From positions 62,001 through 126,000 of the forward strand of contig CAZVLB010000004.1 of assembly GCA_964627935.1 (NCBI GenBank): DNA of 64,000 nucleotides, given 5' to 3'. The position numbers were made by a program, and so were the translations under genes. Positions 17,447 through 24,157 of this stretch are shown here, one piece after another. The stretch comes from JAABVY01 sp964627935 (GTDB lineage: Bacteria > Zixibacteria > MSB-5A5 > JAABVY01). Every line of letters starts with the position of its first letter. Position 1 is the first letter of the stretch. The notes below the pieces were generated by a model. The model searched no databases, was not told the origin of the DNA, and worked only from the letters and a program-made list of their open reading frames with translations.

Positions 17447-18364
17447 ATGAAAAGACCTGACTGGTTGGACAATTTCTGCAGCTGGATTAAATGTAAGCAG
17501 TTTCTAAAGCACTATTTCATCGGCCTGTATGAACGGGTGGGGCGGCACCATGACTTCCTCATGGCTGGTGGGCTGGCTTTCTCGCTTTTTGTCTGTATCG
17601 TGCCATTTGTCCTGATCGTCTTTGCCATACTTGGCAGAGTGCTGGAAATACCCGTCGTATCAGAGGAAATCAAGGCATTTATTGACAGCGTGATACCTTA
17701 TCCGGATGCGGCACAGACCGTGCAGGATGTCGTATTCGAGAGAGTCAGGGAATTCCGGGGAAGCAAGAACATTGCCGGTATTCTTGGTATTCTGGGACTA
17801 TTATGGGCCGCCAGCCGCCTTTTTTCAAGTATGCGCACCATATTGAACTGGGTCTACAAAACACCACCGGGATCTATATTTACTGGCGTGATTGGAAAAC
17901 TACGAGATTTCGGCATGGTTCTTCTGGTTATGTCGTATTTTCTGCTTTCGACCACTATTCTGCCCGCCCTGGAAATCCTGCGTAAATTTGCCAACCAGAG
18001 CGCTGTGTTCAGCTTTTTCGGTATCGGTTTCATGGGTGACCTGGTTGTTAACCTGATTACCTACCTGATTATCTACAGCGCATTCTGGATTATGTATTAT
18101 CTTGTACCGCAGGCCAAAATACCTGTTCGAGTAGCCGTGGTCAGCTCCATCTGGGCCGCCATTCTATGGAAGGTTGCCGAGGTTTTATTCAGGTGGTATA
18201 TTACAAATGCCGTGACCCTGAAAGCCATATACGGAGCATATATACTGGCAATAGTCGTGGTGTTCTGGATTTATTACATTTCCCTGGTTTTCATTGTTGG
18301 CGCAGAAATTGGGCAACTCTATCGCGAAAGACGAGCGGAAAGGCAAAGGGCTCGTGAGGGATAA
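17447..18364 (+). CDS. YihY/BrkB-family inner-membrane protein
   Basis: A 305-residue member of the YihY/BrkB (UPF0761) family, once misnamed ribonuclease BN. The protein has six hydrophobic segments (about residues 40-64, 105-125, 150-175, 193-222, 226-250 and 260-285). Conserved family features visible are the MAGGLAFSLFVCIVPF stretch near residue 38, LLWAASRLFSSMRTILN near 115, and the GAYILAIVVVFWIYYISLVF segment with VGAEIGQ at the end. The function is unknown; a lipid or small-molecule export role has been discussed for relatives. It has no clear operon partner: the next gene starts 66 bases downstream on the same strand and is unrelated in known function. Confidence 0.88.
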   Translation: MKRPDWLDNFCSWIKCKQFLKHYFIGLYERVGRHHDFLMAGGLAFSLFVCIVPFVLIVFAILGRVLEIPVVSEEIKAFIDSVIPYPDAAQTVQDVVFERVREFRGSKNIAGILGILGLLWAASRLFSSMRTILNWVYKTPPGSIFTGVIGKLRDFGMVLLVMSYFLLSTTILPALEILRKFANQSAVFSFFGIGFMGDLVVNLITYLIIYSAFWIMYYLVPQAKIPVRVAVVSSIWAAILWKVAEVLFRWYITNAVTLKAIYGAYILAIVVVFWIYYISLVFIVGAEIGQLYRERRAERQRAREG

Positions 18365-18430
18365 TAATCCTTACTATTGAGATCATGTCATAGTATATTG
18401 TAAGAAAGCGATGTTAAAAAGGTGGTGAAG

Positions 18431-19399
18431 ATGCCCGAGGTATTTGAACAGAAAATCCCCATTAAGGTCGGAATAAGCGCCTGCCTGCTGGGCGAAAAAG
18501 TGCGCTGGGATGCCGGCCATAAGCATGACCGTTATCTGACACAGGTTTTGGGAGAGTATTTCAGCTTTGTACCCGTATGTCCCGAAATCGAGGTCGGCAT
18601 GAGTGTCCCGCGTGAATCTGTGCGCCTGGTTGGCGATCCGGAAAGCCCGCGCATGGTCGGCAACAAAACATTTGAGGATTGGACCGAGAGGATGAACAAA
18701 TATTCATCCGAAAGAACAGCCAAACTTACCAAAGAACAGCTCAGCGGCTATGTGCTCAAGAAGGATTCTCCAAGCTGCGGCATGGAACGGGTCAAGGTCT
18801 ATGGTGAAAAGGGCCAGAGTGCCAGGACCGGTATCGGTTTATATGCCCGCGCGCTGATGGAGCGGTTTCCGTTTCTTCCGGTAGAGGAGGAGGGGCGGCT
18901 CAATGATCCCCGTTTGCGCGAAAATTTCATTACCCGTGTTTTCGCCTACAACCGGCTTTTAAATCTCAACGCCCAGCGTTACAGCCGGGGGTTAATGGTG
19001 CAGTTTCATACGGTCAATAAATATCTGATGCTTTCGCACAGCCAGAAACACTACAGTCTTCTTGGCAAACTCGTTGCCGATGTCAAGAAGTACTCTCCCG
19101 AGGAAATGCGCGATGAGTACGGCAGGCTCTATATGGAAGGGTTGTCGTTTAAAACAACGACCAGGAAGAATGTCAATGTGTTGCAGCATATTCTGGGGCA
19201 TCTGCGCGACCATTTAAGCTCCGATGAGCGCCAGAATATACTGAATGTGATTAGCGATTATCACAAACAGCTCGTGCCTCTGGTGGTGCCGCTAACCCTT
19301 TTGTGTCATTATGTCAAGATGCATGATGTGGAGTATATCCGGGATCAGGTTTACCTGAACCCGCATCCCAAGGAACTCATGCTTCGCAATCATGTCTGA
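18431..19399 (+). CDS. DUF523-DUF1722 (YbgA-like) fusion protein
   Basis: A cytoplasmic two-domain protein. Residues 1-155 are DUF523, with the family motif SACLLGEKVRWDAGHK and later PVCPEIEVGMSVPRE and KKDSPSCG. Residues about 185-300 are DUF1722 (YbgA-like), with QFHTVNKYLMLSHSQKHY. The same fusion is widespread in bacteria and is sometimes linked to DNA repair or photolyase neighbourhoods; its biochemistry is unknown. The Cys residues in CLLG, CPE and SCG may bind metal or an iron-sulfur cluster. The frame opens at GTG 18422, but ATG 18431 follows AGGTGG, so I use it (322 aa). Its TGA is directly followed by the reverse-strand TGA of the Nudix gene, giving a TGATCA junction with no spacer. 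Confidence 0.88.
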   Translation: MPEVFEQKIPIKVGISACLLGEKVRWDAGHKHDRYLTQVLGEYFSFVPVCPEIEVGMSVPRESVRLVGDPESPRMVGNKTFEDWTERMNKYSSERTAKLTKEQLSGYVLKKDSPSCGMERVKVYGEKGQSARTGIGLYARALMERFPFLPVEEEGRLNDPRLRENFITRVFAYNRLLNLNAQRYSRGLMVQFHTVNKYLMLSHSQKHYSLLGKLVADVKKYSPEEMRDEYGRLYMEGLSFKTTTRKNVNVLQHILGHLRDHLSSDERQNILNVISDYHKQLVPLVVPLTLLCHYVKMHDVEYIRDQVYLNPHPKELMLRNHV

Positions 19400-19795
19400 T
19401 CAGGATTTCTTGAACGCATCCCTGAGCATTTGCTCATGATCGAATGCCAGGGGCATTTCGAAAAACTTATCGGTCAATTGAATATCGCTGGCATCCGAGG
19501 CCGCCGCTGGATCACCATCGATCGGGCTGGCATGATAAGTCACTGATACTACTCTTCCTCGCGGATCCCGATCCGGATCGGAGTAAACCCCGACAATCCT
19601 GTTCAGCTGTATGTTCACACCGGTTTCCTCTTTGGCCTCGCGTACTGCGGCCTGCTCGACCCGTTCATTTGCCTCAACCATACCGCCCGGCAGGGCCCAG
19701 TGATCCTTGTAGGGATCGTTTTTGCGCTTGATCAGGATGATCCTGCCATCCGGGTATTCTATGATCAAATCCGCCGCCATTATGAGTTTGTGCAT
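19400..19795 (-). CDS. Nudix hydrolase
   Basis: A 131-residue Nudix hydrolase that would cleave a nucleoside diphosphate linked to another group. The Nudix box is intact: LPGGMVE starts it, Glu follows, and REAKEETGV supplies the metal-binding glutamates at the usual spacing (about residues 36-59). The N-terminal half (AADLIIEYPDGRIILIKRKN) is the normal first sheet and suggests the ADP-ribose or 8-oxo-dGTP type, though the substrate cannot be read. AGAGGA precedes ATG 19795 and overlaps the stop of the AGCS symporter gene 12 bases upstream, so the two genes are probably cotranscribed. The gene ends back-to-back with the DUF523 gene. Confidence 0.9.
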   Translation of the reverse strand: MHKLIMAADLIIEYPDGRIILIKRKNDPYKDHWALPGGMVEANERVEQAAVREAKEETGVNIQLNRIVGVYSDPDRDPRGRVVSVTYHASPIDGDPAAASDASDIQLTDKFFEMPLAFDHEQMLRDAFKKS

Positions 19796-19807
19796 GCTTA
19801 ATTCCTC

Positions 19808-21148
19808 TCAATGCCTGATATCCATTCTTCGAAAATAGTCACGTGTTTCGCGAATAACGCTGGGCGATAATAATAAAGCTCCAATCAATGTGGGGATGGC
19901 CATGAGTGCAAATGATGTGTCCAGCAGGTTGATAACCATATCCTGCGACCACAGGGCCGCCACCATCAGGCTCATAATATAAACATAGATGTAGTAACTT
20001 CCAAATTTGTATCCGAATAGATAGCGCGAGCATTTCAGATTGTAGTATGAGTATGAGATCATGGTCGAAATCGAGAACAGCAGTATGATCAGGGTCATCA
20101 CGATTTTGCCCAGGCCCGGAAGAGCTTTTTCGAAGGCGTTGACAGTCATCACCACACCATCCTCGGCCGCAGGAACACCGGTTGACAGTATAACCAGGGC
20201 CGTGATTGTGCAGACTATATTAGTATCCAGAAACGGCCCCAGCATAGCGATCAGTCCCTCGCGCACCGGCTCCCTGGTTTTGGCCGCGCCATGAGCCATG
20301 GGTGCTGTACCGATACCGGCTTCATTGGAGAATGCGGCCCGTTTGATGCCGTTGATCAGTACTTCCTTCAATGCAAATGCCGCCGCGCCACCGCCGACTG
20401 CCTTTACGCCGAACGCGGAAGTTACAATAGATTTCAGAATCCCGGGGACCTCGGAAGCATTGATCAGGATGATATAAATGCCGCCAATCAGATACAGCAG
20501 AAACATGGCAGGGACAATCTTGCTGGTGACTTTGCCGACCCGCACGATCCCGCCAAGAATAACGACTCCCACAGCGACCATGCAGATAATGCCGGTGATC
20601 CATTTGCTGACACCCCAGTGTGTATCCAAAAGGCCGGATAGCTGGTTGACCTGGAACATAGCCAGGGTGCCGACCATACCGCAGACAGCGAACATGATTG
20701 CCAGCGGTTTGAAATATTTGCCGAGGCCGACTTCGATATAATACATCGGTCCGCCCTGATCAATCCCGCGTTCATCCTTCTTGCGGTACATGCAGGCCAG
20801 CGTGCAGGTAAAGAACTTGGTCGACATGCCCACGATCCCGGCCACCCACATCCAGAATATCGCCCCCGGACCGCCCAGTGTAACTGCTATTGCCACACCC
20901 GCGATATTACCCATACCTATTGTGGCGGAAAGTGCCGAGGTTAGAGCCTGAAAATGGCTGATTTCACCGGGATCATCGGGATTGTCGAATTTGCCGCGCA
21001 GTACATCGACAGCATGTTTCAGGTGCCGGAAGGGGACAAACATACCGGCAATCGTAAAATAAATACCTGCTGAGATCAACAGTATGACCATGGGGATGCC
21101 CCAGGCCAGGTCGACCGCTTTTGAGAGCAGTGAATCGATAAATTCCAA
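19808..21148 (-). CDS. AGCS-family sodium:alanine/glycine symporter
   Basis: An inner-membrane amino acid:cation symporter (AGCS family; known members import alanine or glycine with Na+). About 11 hydrophobic segments are present. Family signatures include LSATIGMGNIAGVAIAVTLG, a GPGAIFWMWVAGIVGM loop, GGPMYYIE and FSNEAGIGTAPMAHGAAKT. The frame opens at TTG 21193 without a ribosome site; TTG 21148 has GGAG nine bases upstream and starts MEFIDSLLSK, the usual N-terminus for the family, so I use 21148 (446 aa). A terminator of the preceding lipoprotein gene lies at 21223-21248, which leaves little room for the promoter. The Nudix gene follows 12 bases downstream. With the peptidases in this window it fits amino acid import. 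Confidence 0.9.
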   Translation of the reverse strand: MEFIDSLLSKAVDLAWGIPMVILLISAGIYFTIAGMFVPFRHLKHAVDVLRGKFDNPDDPGEISHFQALTSALSATIGMGNIAGVAIAVTLGGPGAIFWMWVAGIVGMSTKFFTCTLACMYRKKDERGIDQGGPMYYIEVGLGKYFKPLAIMFAVCGMVGTLAMFQVNQLSGLLDTHWGVSKWITGIICMVAVGVVILGGIVRVGKVTSKIVPAMFLLYLIGGIYIILINASEVPGILKSIVTSAFGVKAVGGGAAAFALKEVLINGIKRAAFSNEAGIGTAPMAHGAAKTREPVREGLIAMLGPFLDTNIVCTITALVILSTGVPAAEDGVVMTVNAFEKALPGLGKIVMTLIILLFSISTMISYSYYNLKCSRYLFGYKFGSYYIYVYIMSLMVAALWSQDMVINLLDTSFALMAIPTLIGALLLSPSVIRETRDYFRRMDIRH

Positions 21149-21222
21149 TCGGATGTTCTCCAGCGAGTGCGATTTTTTCGAACGGATGTTCAATATATTG
21201 CTACACAGCTATCGCTCCAAAT

Positions 21223-21248
21223 AAAAAAGCCGGATAATGATATCCGGC
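21223..21248 (-). terminator. Rho-independent terminator after the DUF4136 gene
   Basis: GCCGGATA and TATCCGGC form a perfect 8-bp stem with an ATGA loop, with six A at 21223-21228 that read as U on the minus transcript. It lies 21 bases past the stop at 21269. Confidence 0.92.
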
Positions 21249-21268
21249 CTTCAGGCATAGTTTTGCTT

Positions 21269-21775
21269 TTATTGCGGTGGATATTTTTCAAAAATAGCTT
21301 TCACCGATTCATTGATTTTTTTATCGGCGGTCTCAGGTCCGCGAATAAGGCCGCTGGCCCATCCACGAAACACAAGCTGCTTTTCGCGCGTATCGACCAG
21401 ATCGATTATCAAGGTACCCTCTTTGTACCTGCGTACCTCCGTATGTCGCGGCCCGCGCCATCGACTGTAACCATAATGATGCACATCAACATGAGTTTTT
21501 ATGCCATAATGAAATGCCACCCGCAAATCCGCCCGGCCTTTGTCCACAAACCTGTATCCATGCCCTTCCATCTCCGCCTGAATGGCGCGTTTAATGCGCG
21601 CATCGGTGAGAGTATTGTGCAATGGATCTCGTGGCCGATCCTTCATCGGCATCCAGCCATAGGTTTCATACGACCGGAAATTGGCCTCAGGATCAAAGTC
21701 TGTATTGACTGTGATCGATGAACATGCGGACAGCAAAAACAAGGCAAACAAAGACGCAAATACCATCTTTTTCAT
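21269..21775 (-). CDS. DUF4136 lipoprotein
   Basis: A 168-residue lipoprotein. The signal peptide ends in the lipobox LSAC, with Cys about residue 18, so the protein is probably anchored in the inner or outer membrane. The mature part matches DUF4136: DFDPEANFRSYETYGWMP near the start, then DARIKRAIQAEMEGHGYRF and RADLRVAFHYGIKT, and the later TLIIDLVDTREKQLVFRGWA. The function is unknown. GGGAGGTG lies upstream of ATG 21775. It has its own terminator and is probably expressed alone. Its likely domain is complete, since the C-terminal KINESVKAIFEKYPP is the normal family end. Confidence 0.88.
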   Translation of the reverse strand: MKKMVFASLFALFLLSACSSITVNTDFDPEANFRSYETYGWMPMKDRPRDPLHNTLTDARIKRAIQAEMEGHGYRFVDKGRADLRVAFHYGIKTHVDVHHYGYSRWRGPRHTEVRRYKEGTLIIDLVDTREKQLVFRGWASGLIRGPETADKKINESVKAIFEKYPPQ

Positions 21776-21856
21776 CAGCTACACCTCCCGGATTTACCCC
21801 GTTTATAGATAAATAATCGGTTAGTGTAAGACAAGATAAAACTGAACTGTTTTGAT

Positions 21857-22501
21857 CTATAATCCGAATTGGATAGCCATACCACAGAGCAGAATCACAA
21901 AGCCGGCCAGCGCATGTGAAAACCGGGTCAGGCCCTCTGCGGGAACGAATTTGGCCCCTCTGATCAATATCAATACGGCGGCTGTCATTGTGACAATCGT
22001 GGTAGCGGCAAATACCAGAGCAACCAGAACCATGCCTGATGTACTAGACTGGGCGGCGGGATACATAAGAATGGGAATCAATGGTTCGCATGGCCCCAGG
22101 ACGAATATGGTGAACAGTATCCAAGGGGTGATATTGCCCTTTTGATTTGTCGGATGAGAATGGTCGTGGGCCTTTCTACGAAGTGCGCGCCTGATACCCC
22201 AGACCATGTAAACCAGACCGAATGCGATCAGGGCCCAGGCGGCAAGATTGCCTCTTGTCGATTCTATGCTTTCAAGGCTGCCGACGGCGATTCCAAGTGC
22301 CACGCCGATAAGGCCAAGTACAACTGAACTGGCCACATGGCCGATTCCGCATACTACCGTAATGACAATCGTGCGTATATGGGACCATCCCCGCGCCTGA
22401 GACATGGCCACAAACGGCAGATAATGATCCGGACCCATAATCGTGTGCAAAAATCCAATCGAGGCCGCTGCCAACACTAGAGCTGTTAACTCCTGATTCA
22501 T
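21857..22501 (-). CDS. NicO/UreH-like membrane transporter
   Basis: A 214-residue inner-membrane protein with about six hydrophobic segments. HTIMGPDHYLPF in the first helix has the His-x5-Asp-His pattern of nickel/cobalt permeases and of UreH/TauE-like proteins. A short His-containing loop (RKAHDHSHPTNQKG, about residues 112-125) sits between helices and could bind a metal. The later GPCEPLIPILMYPAA segment resembles the second half of the NicO/UreH fold. I read it as a small metal or thiol-compound transporter, with nickel, cobalt or sulfite all possible. AGGGAGACAGG precedes ATG 22501. No hydrogenase or urease gene is in the window to guide the substrate. Confidence 0.65.
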   Translation of the reverse strand: MNQELTALVLAAASIGFLHTIMGPDHYLPFVAMSQARGWSHIRTIVITVVCGIGHVASSVVLGLIGVALGIAVGSLESIESTRGNLAAWALIAFGLVYMVWGIRRALRRKAHDHSHPTNQKGNITPWILFTIFVLGPCEPLIPILMYPAAQSSTSGMVLVALVFAATTIVTMTAAVLILIRGAKFVPAEGLTRFSHALAGFVILLCGMAIQFGL

Positions 22502-22691
22502 CCTGTCTCCCTGAATGCTGCATTTTTATGGTAGTGTAAATTAATCCTAATTTAATTTATGAGGGCATAAAATGGTAAAAAATAATTACGCTCTAAGTTA
22601 AAAATATATTAGCATTTTGGATCATTAAGTCGTTTTATATATAAGTTACTCTTTCAGCAAACGGCAGAATCATAATAGTATGAGGTGTATC

Positions 22692-24104
22692 ATGAACAGC
22701 CTGCACAAATCCACACTGGTATTATTTCTATGCATATTGGTCGGAATCCCATGCCTGGCCCGGGGTCAGAATGATGGCGGGATTTCGCCCGAGTTGATTG
22801 ATAAGTTTCGGGCCGAGACCGGATTTGACGGTCCCTGGCGGGCAATTTATAACTCGCTGATAAATAATGAAATCAAGGACCTGGCTCTGGATCGTGAAAA
22901 AGTGGTCGAGCATAATGACCTTTTCAATGTCACCATCAAAACCCGCGGTATTACCAACCAGAAATCCTCGGGAAGGTGCTGGCTGTTTGCATCATTGAAC
23001 CTGATGCGTCCGGCTATGATGGAAAAATATAACCTCAGCAAATTTGAATTCTCACAAAACTATCTGGCTTTCTGGGATAAAATGGAAAAGGCCAACAGCT
23101 TCCTTGAAGCGGTAATTGAATTGCGCGACCAGGAGCCATTGGATCGTGAATTGCAGGGAATATTGAAAAGCCCCTTTGGCGATGGCGGCTGGTGGTTCTT
23201 CACCGTGGATTTGATCGAAAAGTATGGCTGTGTTCCCAAAGATGCCATGCCGGAGACAAAGAGCTCCTCCAAGACCGGCATGATGAACAGCCTGATCTCG
23301 AGTAAATTGCGTAAATGTGCTTCCGAATTGCGCGAGATGTCGGGTCAGGGCATGGATATCGATGACCTTCGCCTGGCCAAAGAAGATATGTTGCTTGAAA
23401 TATATCGTATGCTGACAATGAACCTGGGAGTGCCTCCGACCGAATTCGAGTGGCAGTACGAAGATAAAGATACAGTTGTCAGCACGCCCAGGATGTATAC
23501 ACCTCAGGAATTCTACAAGGATGTTGTCGCGATTGATTTGCGCGATTATGTGACATTGTCCGATCATCCCACGCGCGATAAGTACAAGCTTTACAATATC
23601 GAACGCAGCCGCAATATCTACAACAGCTACGATCAGCCGTTTTTGAATGTGCCCATCGATACAATCAGTGAGTATACCCGCAGGCTTTTGCTGGATGGTC
23701 AGCCGGTTGTGTTTGCCTGTGATGTTGGCGAGGGCAATGCCAATGACCTGGGTATATTTAGAGAAGGCATCTATGATTATGAATCCGTTTATGGCGTTGA
23801 CCTGGCCATGAGCAAGGCCGACCGTTTTCGTTACTATGATATCAAGCCGAATCATATGATGCTGATCACTGCCTGCGATACAGCCTTTGATGGTTCTGTG
23901 CGTCGCTGGAAGGTCGAAAACAGCTGGGGCACCGATCGCGGCGATAATGGTTACTGGACCATGTATCCGGACTGGTTCGATGAGTATGTATTCGAGATAA
24001 TCGTGCCGCGCAAGATGCTTTCAAAAGAACTGCACAAGATGTATGACCAGGAACCGGTTACAATTCCTTCATGGGATCCTTATTCGGAATTTTTCAGGCG
24101 ATAG
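22692..24104 (+). CDS. Exported bleomycin-hydrolase-type (C1B) aminopeptidase
   Basis: A papain-fold cysteine aminopeptidase of family C1B (PepC/bleomycin hydrolase). All three catalytic elements are visible: NQKSSGRCWLFASLN (Cys about 96), PNHMMLITACD (His about 387) and VENSWGTDRGDNGYW (Asn about 410). The enzyme normally forms a cytoplasmic hexamer, but here an N-terminal signal peptide is present (LVLFLCILVGIPCLARGQ), so export is likely. The C-terminus carries extra residues beyond the usual end (MYDQEPVTIPSWDPYSEFFRR); in PepC the natural C-terminus lies in the active site and limits activity to aminopeptidase, so the tail may matter. The frame opens at ATG 22680, but GAGGTG precedes ATG 22692, which starts the signal peptide. 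The window's other exported peptidases suggest shared use. Confidence 0.88.
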   Translation: MNSLHKSTLVLFLCILVGIPCLARGQNDGGISPELIDKFRAETGFDGPWRAIYNSLINNEIKDLALDREKVVEHNDLFNVTIKTRGITNQKSSGRCWLFASLNLMRPAMMEKYNLSKFEFSQNYLAFWDKMEKANSFLEAVIELRDQEPLDRELQGILKSPFGDGGWWFFTVDLIEKYGCVPKDAMPETKSSSKTGMMNSLISSKLRKCASELREMSGQGMDIDDLRLAKEDMLLEIYRMLTMNLGVPPTEFEWQYEDKDTVVSTPRMYTPQEFYKDVVAIDLRDYVTLSDHPTRDKYKLYNIERSRNIYNSYDQPFLNVPIDTISEYTRRLLLDGQPVVFACDVGEGNANDLGIFREGIYDYESVYGVDLAMSKADRFRYYDIKPNHMMLITACDTAFDGSVRRWKVENSWGTDRGDNGYWTMYPDWFDEYVFEIIVPRKMLSKELHKMYDQEPVTIPSWDPYSEFFRR

Positions 24105-24129
24105 CAATTGGAGACAGAGTGAATCAGGG

Positions 24130-24157
24130 CCGGCTCAGAGATGGGCCGGTTTTTTTT
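24130..24157 (+). terminator. Rho-independent terminator
   Basis: CCGGCTC and GGGCCGG pair (one G-U) around AGAGAT, followed by eight T. It lies 25 bases past the C1B peptidase gene and abuts the end of the reverse-strand subtilase gene. Confidence 0.87.
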
